Positions 1 through 8,617 are shown, counted from the stretch's first letter. The stretch is DNA of 64,000 nt from Polynucleobacter sp. 15G-AUS-farblos (GCF_018882445.1 NZ_JACVOM010000003.1:248001-312000); one strand, 5' to 3'. Numbers and translations: made by a program. Notes: a model not told the origin generated them from the sequence alone.

Positions 1-168
1 AGCAATATCAACTTCTACCTGTATTTGCGGCTCAGATGCAATCATCAAAATTTGCGGCGCATTAGGCTGCTCCAAGGAAAGATCTTTTAGATAGATCCTC
101 TGGATTCGAAAGCCCGGCTCATTCGAGTTATCCATTCCCTCTTGAGGTGCAGAAGATTGTTCAGTCAT
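1..168 (-). CDS. secB: SecB protein-export chaperone, N-terminal part (cut by window edge)
   Basis: The 56 codons visible begin [20 protein letters not shown] and continue with [18 protein letters not shown], which is the first beta strand of SecB: the F-x-I-Q-R-I-Y-x-K-D-x-S-x-E-x-P-N-A-P signature is diagnostic. SecB is a cytoplasmic tetramer that keeps preproteins unfolded and hands them to SecA. The C-terminal two thirds lie beyond base 1. The N-terminal acidic, Ser/Gln-rich tail before the core is longer than in E. coli but ordinary for Burkholderiales. It lies 40 bases downstream of grxC on the same strand, the usual rhodanese-grxC-secB order of proteobacteria, so it is probably the third gene of that operon. 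Confidence 0.93.
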   Translation of the reverse strand, partial: MTEQSSAPQEGMDNSNEPGFRIQRIYLKDLSLEQPNAPQILMIASEPQIQVEVDIA

Positions 169-208
169 CGCAAACTTTCTTTTCTTTATGTGTTTATTAA
201 TTAATGCA

Positions 209-463
209 TTAAACCAATAGAGGATCTAACTTACCAGCACGATCCAATGCGACCAAGTCATCGTATCCACCAACATGGGTCTCACCAATGTAAATTTGTG
301 GAACAGTACGACGCCCAGTGCGGGTCATCATCGCTTCACGCTGAGCGGGATCGCGATCAATCAAAATCTTTTCTATATTGGCTACGCCTTTTTTGTGTAA
401 TAGCTTTTCAGCCATCACGCAATATGGACAAACCTGCGTGCTATACATCGTTACCTGAGGCAT
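209..463 (-). CDS. grxC: Glutaredoxin 3
   Basis: 84 residues, normal for a class I monothiol/dithiol glutaredoxin of the GrxC type. The active site CPYC sits at residues 12-15, the TVPQ cis-proline loop at about 53-56 and the GG(Y)DD glutathione-binding turn near 65. It uses glutathione to reduce protein disulfides and mixed disulfides in the cytoplasm. It is placed between the rhodanese gene (8 bases upstream) and secB (40 bases downstream) on the same strand. The glutathione it needs is made by gshA/gshB, also in this window at 6.3-8.6 kb. Confidence 0.96.
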   Translation of the reverse strand: MPQVTMYSTQVCPYCVMAEKLLHKKGVANIEKILIDRDPAQREAMMTRTGRRTVPQIYIGETHVGGYDDLVALDRAGKLDPLLV

Positions 464-471
464 TTCTTCTC

Positions 472-885
472 CTACTTAACCAATGGAAGAGCAGCTGCTT
501 TCCAGGCCTGTACTCCACCATCAAGAGCAGCAACTTCTGCAAAACCCAGTTTTTTGACTTCAGCTATCACTTTACGGGATTGGGTACCAGTGTCGCAAAC
601 CAAGATGAGGGGATTGTTTCGATCCAACTTGAGCTTTTCAATGGCTGCAGTAAGCCCAGCAGCATCAATATGTTTTGCACCCGGCAAATGCCCAGACTTA
701 TAGGCCTCAGCCTCACGAAGATCCAAAACAGCCGCCTTACGTCGATTAATCAAAATCGTGGCCTCCGTAGGCGACAAGCCTTTTCCGCCAATAAGCGTAG
801 ATAATGTGGGGAGGAAGAGCGCGGTGCCCGAAACGGCTAAAAGGGCAATAAGCGCTAAATTATCAATTTGCGTGAGAAAGTTCAT
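472..885 (-). CDS. Membrane-anchored rhodanese-like protein
   Basis: 137 residues. An N-terminal hydrophobic segment (about residues 8-30) would anchor the protein in the inner membrane; a single rhodanese domain follows, with the DLREAEAYKSGHLPGA signature near residues 55-70 and an active-site loop CDTGTQS near 97-103. The catalytic Cys is kept, so sulfurtransferase or persulfide carrier activity is possible; the substrate cannot be told from sequence. A GTG directly upstream (base 888) extends the frame by one codon, but the ATG at 885 lies exactly six bases after a perfect TATAAT, so I take 885 as a leaderless start. First gene of the grxC-secB operon; equivalent to the YibN family found in that position. 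Confidence 0.88.
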   Translation of the reverse strand: MNFLTQIDNLALIALLAVSGTALFLPTLSTLIGGKGLSPTEATILINRRKAAVLDLREAEAYKSGHLPGAKHIDAAGLTAAIEKLKLDRNNPLILVCDTGTQSRKVIAEVKKLGFAEVAALDGGVQAWKAAALPLVK

Positions 886-891
886 CACCGG

Positions 892-897
892 ATTATA
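892..897 (-). promoter_or_regulatory. -10 element (TATAAT) for the rhodanese-grxC-secB operon
   Basis: On the minus strand bases 897-892 read TATAAT, a perfect -10 hexamer. The next six bases lead straight to ATG at 885, so transcription would start at or within a base of the A of the start codon. No Shine-Dalgarno sequence could fit. No good -35 was found. It overlaps the opposite-strand -10 of gpmA. Confidence 0.6.
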
Positions 898-901
898 GAA
901 T
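896..901 (+). promoter_or_regulatory. -10 element (TAGAAT) for gpmA
   Basis: TAGAAT matches the -10 consensus at five of six bases and ends six bases before the gpmA ATG at 908, which predicts a leaderless transcript. The sequence between hexamer and ATG (ggctct) has no Shine-Dalgarno match. It shares bases 896-897 with the divergent -10 of the rhodanese gene, so both polymerases could not occupy the site together. Confidence 0.55.
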
Positions 902-907
902 GGCTCT

Positions 908-1597
908 ATGAAACAACTTGTCCTTATTCGTCATGGCGAATCCGCCTGGAACCTTGAAAACCGCTTCACTGGCTGGGCGGATGTTGACTTAACCCCAAAG
1001 GGCACTGAACAGGCTCTTGCTGCGGGAGAAAACCTCCGTAAGGCAGGTTATGAGTTCGACATAGCCTATACCTCTGTTTTAAGGCGGGCTATTCGCACAC
1101 TTTGGCATGTTCAAGACACGATGGATCTCATGTGGATTCCGGTTGTACATAGCTGGAGACTGAATGAGCGCCACTACGGTGCACTCACTGGCCTCAATAA
1201 AGCAGAAACAGCTGCGAAGTATGGTGATGCACAAGTCCATATTTGGCGTCGTTCATATGATGTTCGACCTCCACTGCTAGAGCAGGATGATGAGCGCAAC
1301 CCTCAAAAGGACCCACGCTATTCCAAGCTTACTGCTGGTGATATCCCTCTGGGTGAGTGTCTGCAAGATAACGTGCAGCGCGTTCTGCCACTCTGGAATG
1401 AATCAATCGCGCCCGCCCTGAAAGCAAATAAGCGTGTACTCTTAGTAGCGCACGGTAATAGCATTCGCTCTTTGATTAAGTATTTAGATCAGATGTCTGA
1501 TGAAGCCATCATGGAAGTGAATGTTCCAAACGGTGTACCGCTGGTTTATGAGTTAGATGACAACCTTAAGCCGATTCAACATTTTTATTTGGACTAG
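908..1597 (+). CDS. gpmA: 2,3-bisphosphoglycerate-dependent phosphoglycerate mutase
   Basis: 229 residues, the normal length of bacterial dPGM. The phosphohistidine motif [10 protein letters not shown] is at residues 6-15 and the second catalytic His is in VAHGNS near 181; [13 protein letters not shown] and [10 protein letters not shown] are family signatures. It interconverts 3- and 2-phosphoglycerate in glycolysis and gluconeogenesis in the cytoplasm. The start is fixed by the motif being so close to the N-terminus. There is no ribosome-binding site, only a -10-like hexamer six bases upstream, so a leaderless mRNA is likely. It is divergent from the rhodanese operon with 22 bases between start codons; ctpA follows 14 bases downstream. 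Confidence 0.97.
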   Translation: MKQLVLIRHGESAWNLENRFTGWADVDLTPKGTEQALAAGENLRKAGYEFDIAYTSVLRRAIRTLWHVQDTMDLMWIPVVHSWRLNERHYGALTGLNKAETAAKYGDAQVHIWRRSYDVRPPLLEQDDERNPQKDPRYSKLTAGDIPLGECLQDNVQRVLPLWNESIAPALKANKRVLLVAHGNSIRSLIKYLDQMSDEAIMEVNVPNGVPLVYELDDNLKPIQHFYLD

Positions 1598-1611
1598 GGC
1601 AACAAGAATTT

Positions 1612-3045
1612 ATGCGTCAATTTCTAAAAAACTTTGCTCTGATTACAGTCGGCTTAATCGCTGGGGTTGCAGCTACCATTCAATTCTCGGCTAGCGCTCA
1701 ACAAGGCAACACTCTGCCATTGGATGAGCTACGAACCCTCTCAAATGTCTTTGCTCAAATCAAACGTGAGTATGTAGAGCCAATCGAAGATAAACAATTG
1801 CTCACCGATGCTGTTAAGGGAATGGTCAGCAGCCTTGACCCTCATTCCTCTTTCCTGGATAAAAAAGATTTCTCGGAAATGCAAGAGCAAACTGCTGGAA
1901 AATTTGCGGGCCTTGGTATTGAGATTACCTCTGAAGATGGCGTTGTTAAGGTACTCAACCCAATTGAAGATAGTCCTGCTGCACGCGCTGGCTTACAAGC
2001 AGGAGACCTCATTACCCGCCTGGATGACAAGCCGGTTCGCGGAATGTCTCTCGATAAAGCAGTACGAACGATGCGCGGCACGCCAGGCACTAAAATAACC
2101 TTAACCGTATTTCGCAAAAGTGAAGAGCGTAGCTTCCCAGTCACCATCACTCGCGCAGAAATCAAAGTTCAATCCGTTAAAACTAAAATCTTAGATAACG
2201 ATATCGCTTGGGTTCGGATAACCAGCTTTCAAGAGCGGACCGTTCCTGATCTAGCAAAAAAATTAACCGATATTGCAAACCAAGACCCCAAACTGAAGGG
2301 CATCATTTTGGATCTGCGCAACAACGGTGGCGGCCTACTTCAAGGTGCGGTTGGTGTAGCAGCAGCCTTCTTGCCGGCAGATGTCGTCATCGTCAGCACT
2401 AAAGGCCAAGCTCAAGATTCCAAGCAAGTATTTAATGCATCGCCATCAATGTATCGACTCAGTGAACCCGGTGACCCCTTAGCTGGTGTCCCCGCTATGT
2501 TTAAAAAGTTACCGATGGTTGTTTTAGTCAATGCCTACTCAGCCTCTGCATCTGAAATTGTTGCGGGCGCATTACAGGACTACAAGCGGGCTACGATTAT
2601 TGGCAAAACTACTTTTGGCAAGGGCTCAGTACAAACAGTTCGCCCACTGACGAATGATTCAGCCCTAAAGATCACTACAGCCTACTACTACACACCTAGT
2701 GGTAAATCGATCCAGGCATATGGTGTCAAACCAGACATTCCAGTCGATCAAAATAAAGATGGCGATCCAGATGATGTATTAATTACTCGAGAGATTGATA
2801 GTGAGAAGCATCTTCGCAACAAACAATCTGCTGAAGATAAATTAATCAAGGATCGTGAGCAACGTCGCCTAGAGGAACTACAGCGCATTGAAGAAAAAAA
2901 TGCGAAGAAAACGCCTGAAGAAAAAGAGAAAGAAAAAAATAAGAAGCCGCCAGAACTTGGTAGTGCCGATGACTTTATGCTTTCTCAAGCGCTTGCATTT
3001 ATTAATGGTCAGCCGGTGAAGCGCTCTTCATCCAAGCTCGAGTAA
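1612..3045 (+). CDS. ctpA: Carboxy-terminal processing protease, S41 family
   Basis: 477 residues. A signal peptide or membrane anchor (about residues 5-29, ending ASAQ) is followed by an S41 N-terminal helical part, a PDZ domain (about 95-180) and the S41 protease domain. The catalytic Ser is in AYSASASEIVAG (near 320) and the general-base Lys in GKTTFGKGSVQ (near 345), the Ser/Lys dyad of CtpA/Prc. It acts in the periplasm on C-terminal tails of envelope proteins, in other bacteria including peptidoglycan hydrolases. A charged tail (about 395-450) very rich in Lys and Glu is likely flexible or coiled-coil. It follows gpmA by 14 bases and precedes the MoeB-like gene by about 25. Confidence 0.94.
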   Translation: MRQFLKNFALITVGLIAGVAATIQFSASAQQGNTLPLDELRTLSNVFAQIKREYVEPIEDKQLLTDAVKGMVSSLDPHSSFLDKKDFSEMQEQTAGKFAGLGIEITSEDGVVKVLNPIEDSPAARAGLQAGDLITRLDDKPVRGMSLDKAVRTMRGTPGTKITLTVFRKSEERSFPVTITRAEIKVQSVKTKILDNDIAWVRITSFQERTVPDLAKKLTDIANQDPKLKGIILDLRNNGGGLLQGAVGVAAAFLPADVVIVSTKGQAQDSKQVFNASPSMYRLSEPGDPLAGVPAMFKKLPMVVLVNAYSASASEIVAGALQDYKRATIIGKTTFGKGSVQTVRPLTNDSALKITTAYYYTPSGKSIQAYGVKPDIPVDQNKDGDPDDVLITREIDSEKHLRNKQSAEDKLIKDREQRRLEELQRIEEKNAKKTPEEKEKEKNKKPPELGSADDFMLSQALAFINGQPVKRSSSKLE

Positions 3046-3070
3046 TACTTCTTAGCGCTCGGGCTTGCAA

Positions 3071-3823
3071 ATGAATGATGAGCAGTTACTTCGCTACTCT
3101 AGACACTTACTCCTTGAAGAGATTGATGTTGAAGGGCAAGAGAAGTTACTGCGCTCGCATGTCTTAGTTATTGGAGTAGGCGGTCTCGGAAGCGCTGCCG
3201 CACCTTATCTTGCTGCCGCTGGGGTTGGGCACATTACCCTCATGGATCATGATCAAGTAGAGCTCACGAACTTACAGCGTCAAATTGCGCACACAGAAAA
3301 TAGTATTGGTAAAAATAAAGCCGACTCTGGTGCAGCATTTTTGCAGGGCTTAAATTCTGGCATTCGGGTCGAAGCCATTCAAGCTAAAGCTACAGGATCA
3401 TTGCTTGATGATGTCTTGCCGAGTGTAGATGTGGTGTTGGACTGTACAGACAACTTTTCGACTCGTCATTTGATTAATGCGAGCTGCGTTAAACATGCAA
3501 CCCCATTGGTCTCAGGTTCCGCATTACGCTTTGATGGACAAATTAGCGTCTTTGATCCGCGAAATCCCACATCACCCTGCTATGCCTGCATCTTCTCTCC
3601 AGAAGAATCTTTTGAAGAAGTAAGTTGCGCCAGTATGGGCATCTTTTCTCCGCTGGTTGGGATTATTGGAACGATGCAGGCAGCTCAAGCCCTGCAAGTC
3701 TTAATTGGTTTTGGAGAAACGCTTGTTGGGCGTATGTTGCTTTGGAATGGGCGCAATACCCAAATCGATGAAATCCGCATCTCCCGTAATCCGGATTGCC
3801 CGGTCTGCAGTAAAGCGCACTAA
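3071..3823 (+). CDS. MoeB/ThiF-family E1-like adenylyltransferase
   Basis: 250 residues from ATG 3071; a TTG two codons upstream is also open but the ATG gives the N-terminus MNDEQLLRYSRH that matches MoeB proteins. The nucleotide-binding loop GVGGLGSAAAPYLAAAG is near residues 36-52, the adenylation Asp is in CTDNF, the catalytic Cys lies in EVSCASMG, and two CxxC pairs (CYAC; CPVC at the C-terminus) should bind zinc. Such enzymes adenylate the C-terminal Gly-Gly of a ubiquitin-like sulfur carrier (MoaD or ThiS) for molybdopterin or thiamine synthesis. Neither partner is nearby, so which carrier it serves cannot be decided. It ends four bases from convergent ptsI. Confidence 0.9.
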   Translation: MNDEQLLRYSRHLLLEEIDVEGQEKLLRSHVLVIGVGGLGSAAAPYLAAAGVGHITLMDHDQVELTNLQRQIAHTENSIGKNKADSGAAFLQGLNSGIRVEAIQAKATGSLLDDVLPSVDVVLDCTDNFSTRHLINASCVKHATPLVSGSALRFDGQISVFDPRNPTSPCYACIFSPEESFEEVSCASMGIFSPLVGIIGTMQAAQALQVLIGFGETLVGRMLLWNGRNTQIDEIRISRNPDCPVCSKAH

Positions 3824-3827
3824 GACC

Positions 3828-5579
3828 TTAAGAGAGTAGGCGCTCTAGCGCTTTGGCTTGATCCTCAGGCTCATAAGCCTTCAGGACCCTAGAGATTCGA
3901 GCCTTTAATAAACCCACATTGGCTTTCAATATCTCTCGTTTCACCAGCAAAAGCTGACTAAAGTGCATTGAGAAATCCGTCAGACCTAAAGCCAATAAAA
4001 GTTTTGTTAGCGCAGGATCGCCTGCCATCTCACCGCATACGGCAATAGGCACATTGGCGCGTTTGGCCTGACTAATAATGCTATCGAGCAATAACAAAAT
4101 TGCAGGATGCAAAGGGTCATATAAGTGCGCCACTGCGTGATCTGCGCGATCAATCGCTAAGGTGTACTGAATCAAATCATTGGTACCAATCGAGAGAAAA
4201 TCAAAGCGATTAATAAATAATGGCAAGACGAGAGCCGCCGCAGGAATTTCAATCATGGCCCCAACTTGAATGTTGGGATTAAAGGCTTGACCACGCTGAT
4301 GAAGTTGCTGCTTAGCCTTTTCAATCAAACGAAACGTTTCATCAATTTCTTTAGCATGTGCCAACATCGGAATCATGATGCGAGCTTGTCCATAGGCAGA
4401 AGCTCGCAAAATTGCACGCAGCTGCGTGAGAAAAATTTCTGGCTCAGTTAAAGACCAACGAATCGCACGCAACCCTAATGGCGAAGTCCCCGTTTGAGAT
4501 ACATCAGAGCCACCACCCAGGGCCTTATCTGCACCAACGTCAATCGTCCTAATATTAATAGGCAAGCCATGCATCAAATCAACTACTCGACGATATTCTT
4601 CGTATTGCTGATCCTCATTTGGCATCGCTTGATTGCGATCCATAAACAAGAACTCAGACCGGAACAAACCGACGCCAACAGCGCCAAGTGCTACAGCCTG
4701 ATTGGCATCTTCTGGCAATTCAATATTGGCAAATAATTCAATGTCCACACCATCGGCTGTGGTTGTTCTAGAGTGCTTTAATTGCTGAAGCTTGCGCGCC
4801 TCTTTAGTAGCTTGGACTTGTAACTTTCGGTACTCGGCTAGTAACTGCTCGTCCGGAGCAACAACAACGACACCCCGCTCACCATCCAACACCAACCAAT
4901 CGCCATGACGAATCATTTCGCTAGCGTGACGCACACCCACCACAGCTGGAATCTCCATACTGCGGGCCACAATTGCCGTATGGGATGTCTTACCCCCAAG
5001 ATCGGTTACAAAACCGGTGAAGGCATGTTCTTTAAAACGCAACATATCGTGTGGTGCAATATCGTGCGCCACGATGATCGACTCCACACCAACGTCACTA
5101 GGGGATAAGAGTGCCGAATTCTCTAAGCTATCTTTTTTCTGAGAATTCAACGCTTTGATGACTCGCTCAGCTACCTGACGAATATCATTGGCGCGCTCTT
5201 TTAAATAGGGATCTTCAATTTCAGCGAACTGTTCAAGCAGGTCATTTAATTCTGTAGTTAAAGCCCAAGCTGCATTTAATCTCTGAGTACGAATCAGATG
5301 CATGGGTTTTTCAGCTAAAGCGGGGTCAGCCAAAATCATGCCATGCACATCCAAAAACGCTGCCATCTCTTGAGGAGCATCTTTAGGTAAACCCAATCGC
5401 AATTGCTCTAGTTCCTGACGAACCTGATCAAAGGCATCCAATAATTTTTGCGCTTCGGCTTCTTCTTTTCCGGGCTCTACTAGATAGTGACTAACTTCTA
5501 AGGCTGCACGCGAAATCAGTACCGCCTTGCCAATGGCAATGCCTTTTGATACTGGAATCCCATGCAAAGAAAAAGTCAT
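3828..5579 (-). CDS. ptsI: PTS enzyme I (phosphoenolpyruvate-protein phosphotransferase)
   Basis: 583 residues, normal length. The phosphorylated His is H200 in GGKTSHTAIVARS; the PEP-binding barrel carries LFRSEFLFMDR and the C-terminal CGEMAGDP with the active-site Cys. It autophosphorylates from PEP and passes the phosphate to HPr, encoded two bases upstream. It is the last gene of gshA-gshB-EIIA-ptsH-ptsI. There is no EIIB or EIIC gene nearby, so the relay probably regulates rather than transports sugar, as proposed for other Burkholderiales. Confidence 0.97.
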   Translation of the reverse strand: MTFSLHGIPVSKGIAIGKAVLISRAALEVSHYLVEPGKEEAEAQKLLDAFDQVRQELEQLRLGLPKDAPQEMAAFLDVHGMILADPALAEKPMHLIRTQRLNAAWALTTELNDLLEQFAEIEDPYLKERANDIRQVAERVIKALNSQKKDSLENSALLSPSDVGVESIIVAHDIAPHDMLRFKEHAFTGFVTDLGGKTSHTAIVARSMEIPAVVGVRHASEMIRHGDWLVLDGERGVVVVAPDEQLLAEYRKLQVQATKEARKLQQLKHSRTTTADGVDIELFANIELPEDANQAVALGAVGVGLFRSEFLFMDRNQAMPNEDQQYEEYRRVVDLMHGLPINIRTIDVGADKALGGGSDVSQTGTSPLGLRAIRWSLTEPEIFLTQLRAILRASAYGQARIMIPMLAHAKEIDETFRLIEKAKQQLHQRGQAFNPNIQVGAMIEIPAAALVLPLFINRFDFLSIGTNDLIQYTLAIDRADHAVAHLYDPLHPAILLLLDSIISQAKRANVPIAVCGEMAGDPALTKLLLALGLTDFSMHFSQLLLVKREILKANVGLLKARISRVLKAYEPEDQAKALERLLS

Positions 5580-5581
5580 CT

Positions 5582-5851
5582 TTACTCGCCCTCACCAAAG
5601 CGATCGTTAATTAAGACCGTTATTGCCGCCATCGCTTCATCCGCTTGATCGCCAACCGTCTCTAATGTGACTTTGCTGCCAATACCTGCAGCCAACATCA
5701 TCACACCCATGATGCTCTTAGCGTTGATTTGACGACCATTACGTGACAACAGTATTTCACAAGGGTATTGAGCGGCGAGCTGAGATAGCTTTGCCGAGGC
5801 TCGAGCATGCAAACCTAATTTATTAATAATTTCTATTTCAGCTACTGGCAT
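5582..5851 (-). CDS. ptsH: HPr phosphocarrier protein
   Basis: 89 residues. His15 in NKLGLHARAS is the phosphate acceptor from enzyme I. Ser46 in NAKSIMGVMML is also present in the context that HPr kinase/phosphorylase (HprK) recognises in betaproteobacteria, so both kinds of phosphorylation are possible; hprK itself is not in the window. It lies two bases from ptsI and 20 bases after the EIIA gene, all on one strand. Confidence 0.96.
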   Translation of the reverse strand: MPVAEIEIINKLGLHARASAKLSQLAAQYPCEILLSRNGRQINAKSIMGVMMLAAGIGSKVTLETVGDQADEAMAAITVLINDRFGEGE

Positions 5852-5871
5852 ATCTGCTTATTTCTTTGATC

Positions 5872-6288
5872 TTATTCATTCACTTTAGTTCCAAGTCGCA
5901 AAATTCCATTCTGACCCCCTTGAAGGGCCTTAGCAGCAAGCTCCTCCAGGCCCTCACCGCGATGGGTAATACAGCGCATCAACATGGGTAAATTGAGACC
6001 CGTTAATACAATGACGTTACCCAGTTCTGTGCTGTACCCTGGCGCATCTAATTTAGAAGCTACATTTGCAGGGGTCGCGCCCATCACATCTGTTAGAACC
6101 AAAATCCCGTTACCACTATTTACTTTTCTAGCAGCTTCAAAGACGCGATCAAAGCTGACCTTGATATCCTCATATGGCGTAATATCCACTGCCTGCACGC
6201 GCTCAGGTATAACGCCAAACGCATGCTCAGCAAATCCCAACATAGCACTTGCAACAGGGGTATGAGCAACGATTACGATTCCAGCCAT
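5872..6288 (-). CDS. PTS EIIA component, mannose/fructose (AgaF) type
   Basis: 138 residues from ATG 6288 (MAGIVIVAHTP); the open frame extends upstream to 6309, but 6288 avoids overlap with gshB and puts His9 at the position of the phosphorylated His of EIIA-Man. The fold signature LVLTDVMGATPANVASKL (about residues 67-84, as in GGTP loops of EIIA-Man) is clear. It should accept phosphate from HPr. It is a free-standing EIIA without EIIB, EIIC or EIID partners, next to gshB. A regulatory role is inferred. Confidence 0.92.
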   Translation of the reverse strand: MAGIVIVAHTPVASAMLGFAEHAFGVIPERVQAVDITPYEDIKVSFDRVFEAARKVNSGNGILVLTDVMGATPANVASKLDAPGYSTELGNVIVLTGLNLPMLMRCITHRGEGLEELAAKALQGGQNGILRLGTKVNE

Positions 6289-6289
6289 C

Positions 6290-7231
6290 TTATGACAATG
6301 CCTTCTCAAGCTGATTTAGCCAAAATTGGGGTACATCAAACCCAGTTTGCTCGGTAATTTCAACAAAACAAGTGGGGCTTGTTACGTTGATTTCAGTAAC
6401 GAAGCCACCAATTAAATCCAAGCCGACCAAGAATAAGCCACGGGCATTCAATACTGGTGCTAGGCGCTCGGCAATACCTCTTTCTTGATCACTCAAGGGC
6501 ATTGCTACCCCTTTGCCACCAGCAGCCAAATTACCCCGAATCTCGCTTCCCTGTGGAATGCGAGCTAAAGCAAACGACACATATTCCCCGCCAATCAGCA
6601 GAACCCGCTTATCACCCTGTGTGATCTCAGGCAAAAACCGCTGTGCCATCAGTGTTCGTGCGCCGTTTTCACCTAAGGTTTCTACAATGCTTGCCAGATT
6701 AAGGCCATCAGACCCCACCCTAAAGACACCCATACCACCCATGCCATCCAAGGGCTTAATCACAATATCCTGATGCTTCTGATGAAAATCTTCTACCGCA
6801 CTTAATTCACGCGTAATTAATGTTGGCGGAATGAGCTCAGGAAATTCAGTAATGGAAATTTTTTCGGAGTGATCACGAACGGCGGATGGATTATTAAATA
6901 CTTTTGCGCCTTGGCGCTGAGCCGCAGATAAGAGCCAAGTACTATTTAGATATTCAATATCAAATGGAGGATCGGTGCGCATCATGACTGCAGCAAAAGA
7001 ATTTAATGCGCGACTTTCGAGCTCAGCCAATTCGTACCAAGAAGTTGAGCTAGGCTTAATGCTCAAAGACTGACAATCAGCTACAACTAGATTATCTTTC
7101 CATAAGAGATTGCGACTCTGACAAAACCACAAGCGATGTCCTGCCGCCTGAGCCACTCGCATCATCGCTAAAGTCGAGTCCTTATGAATCTTAAATGATT
7201 CCAAGGGATCAGCAATGAATAAAAAATCCAT
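6290..7231 (-). CDS. gshB: Glutathione synthetase
   Basis: 313 residues, normal for the bacterial ATP-grasp GshB. Visible signatures are MMRTDPPFDIEYL (substrate region), IKPLDGMGGMGVFRV (ATP-grasp loop, about 158-172) and EINVTSPTCFVEI near the C-terminus (metal and ATP ligands). It adds glycine to gamma-glutamylcysteine using ATP. It follows gshA by 28 bases and precedes the EIIA gene by one base, so both steps of glutathione synthesis are co-transcribed with the PTS proteins. Confidence 0.97.
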   Translation of the reverse strand: MDFLFIADPLESFKIHKDSTLAMMRVAQAAGHRLWFCQSRNLLWKDNLVVADCQSLSIKPSSTSWYELAELESRALNSFAAVMMRTDPPFDIEYLNSTWLLSAAQRQGAKVFNNPSAVRDHSEKISITEFPELIPPTLITRELSAVEDFHQKHQDIVIKPLDGMGGMGVFRVGSDGLNLASIVETLGENGARTLMAQRFLPEITQGDKRVLLIGGEYVSFALARIPQGSEIRGNLAAGGKGVAMPLSDQERGIAERLAPVLNARGLFLVGLDLIGGFVTEINVTSPTCFVEITEQTGFDVPQFWLNQLEKALS

Positions 7232-7259
7232 AAAAACCTATGAAAAGATTTGCTCTAAA

Positions 7260-8558
7260 TTAGGCAGGTTCAGCATCAGGATCAGTACGCTCAAGCTCTA
7301 AGGAAGCAGCCAATAAAGCCAAGCGTGCAACGACGCCATACAAATAAAAACGATTTGGGGCAGCGCTTCCTGGTTTGGCACTTAGATCAGGCATGGAGTT
7401 TTGCTCAAAAGCTAAGGGCACAAAATGCATTCCTGGGGCATTGAGATTTTCATCGGGGCCACGATCTGTATGCACACGATAAAAACCACCGATAACGTAG
7501 CGATCGATCATGTAGACCACTGGCTCAGCTACTGCCTCATTCACTTTCTCAAAGGTATAAACGCCCTCTTGAATGAGAACGTCACTGACTTCTAAGCCTT
7601 CCTTTACCACGCTCATCTTATTGCGGTCTTTGCGGTTCAAGTCCTTTAGCTGCGAAGGATCATTGACTACCATGATGCCCATTCCATAAGTACCAGCATC
7701 GGCTTTAACTACGACATACGGCTTATCTTTGATGCCATATTCACGATATTTCTTCGCAGTCTTCTTGAGAATTTGTTCAACAGCAGTCTGAAGTTCGTCT
7801 TCACCTTTGCGCTCATGAAAATTGATATCAGAACAACTTGTGAAATAAGGATTAATCATCCACGGATCTATATCAACTACCTTAGCAAATTTCTTGGCAA
7901 CTTCTTCATAAGAAGCAAAGTGATTGGACTTGCGGCGCATATGCCAGCCTGCATGCAGCCCAGGTAATAAATATTGCTCATGAATATTTTCTAAAATGGG
8001 TGGTATGCCAGCAGAGAGATCATTGTTCAGCAAGATTGAGCATGGATCAAAATCTTTTAAACCTAAACGTTGCTTTTTCAAACCTAAGCGAGACAAGGGC
8101 TCCATCAATAAACGGTTGCTATCCGGCAATTCAATCCAAGTGGGCTTCTTAATTTCTTCAGAAAAAGTACCAAGGCGCACATTCAAACCCGCCTGACGCA
8201 AAATGGATGACAAGCGAGCAATATTTTGTAGGTAGAAAGTATTGCGTGTATGGCGCTCTGGAATCAGCAGTAAATTTTTTGCTTCTGGACAAATCTTCTC
8301 AATTGCCGCCATGGCCGCCTGAACAGCTAAAGGCAACATTTGGGGAGATAGGTTATTAAAACCACCAGGAAATAGATTGGTATCTACCGGGGCTAACTTA
8401 AACCCAGAATTTCGGAGATCCACTGAGCAGTAAAAGGGTGGGGTGTGCTCTTGCCACTCCAGCCGAAACCAGCGTTCAATGGTGGGGGTTGCTTCTAGTA
8501 CCTTGGACTCTAATTCGAGCAAGGGACCACTTAGGGCGGTGATGAGATGTGGGACCAT
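7260..8558 (-). CDS. gshA: Glutamate-cysteine ligase, proteobacterial (ferrooxidans-type) family
   Basis: 432 residues. It is not like E. coli GshA but belongs to the second GshA family known from Acidithiobacillus and betaproteobacteria: the N-terminal CSVDLRNSGFKLAPVDTNLF block and the ATP-binding VVKADAGTYGMGI block are its hallmarks. It makes gamma-glutamylcysteine, the first step of glutathione synthesis. ATG 8558 is preceded at exactly six bases by TACAAT, so the gene is probably leaderless and leads the gshA-gshB-EIIA-ptsH-ptsI operon. The amtB terminator ends just upstream. Confidence 0.9.
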   Translation of the reverse strand: MVPHLITALSGPLLELESKVLEATPTIERWFRLEWQEHTPPFYCSVDLRNSGFKLAPVDTNLFPGGFNNLSPQMLPLAVQAAMAAIEKICPEAKNLLLIPERHTRNTFYLQNIARLSSILRQAGLNVRLGTFSEEIKKPTWIELPDSNRLLMEPLSRLGLKKQRLGLKDFDPCSILLNNDLSAGIPPILENIHEQYLLPGLHAGWHMRRKSNHFASYEEVAKKFAKVVDIDPWMINPYFTSCSDINFHERKGEDELQTAVEQILKKTAKKYREYGIKDKPYVVVKADAGTYGMGIMVVNDPSQLKDLNRKDRNKMSVVKEGLEVSDVLIQEGVYTFEKVNEAVAEPVVYMIDRYVIGGFYRVHTDRGPDENLNAPGMHFVPLAFEQNSMPDLSAKPGSAAPNRFYLYGVVARLALLAASLELERTDPDAEPA

Positions 8559-8564
8559 TCCACC

Positions 8565-8570
8565 ATTGTA
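8565..8570 (-). promoter_or_regulatory. -10 element (TACAAT) for gshA operon
   Basis: Minus-strand bases 8570-8565 read TACAAT (five of six consensus), then six bases (ggtgga) and the gshA ATG. The purine-rich spacer abuts the ATG and is too close to act as a normal Shine-Dalgarno site. It lies immediately after the T-rich tail of the amtB terminator, so gshA has its own promoter. Confidence 0.55.
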
Positions 8571-8576
8571 AGATTA

Positions 8577-8610
8577 TTAAAAGAAAGACGCGGGATCCGA
8601 GGATCCCGCG
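8577..8610 (-). terminator. Rho-independent terminator after amtB
   Basis: Perfect 9-base-pair inverted repeat: bases 8589-8597 (cgcgggatc) pair with 8602-8610 (gatcccgcg) around a 4-base loop. On the minus strand the stem is followed by TCTTTCTTTT. This is a strong terminator for the porin-glnK-amtB unit, separating it from gshA. Confidence 0.88.
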
Positions 8611-8617
8611 CCAGAAA

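Noticed and set aside
247-804. 185-codon open frame on the plus strand opposite grxC and the rhodanese gene
   Set aside because: It spans two well-supported minus-strand genes and their junction, has no recognisable motif and no ribosome-binding site; it is an antisense shadow.
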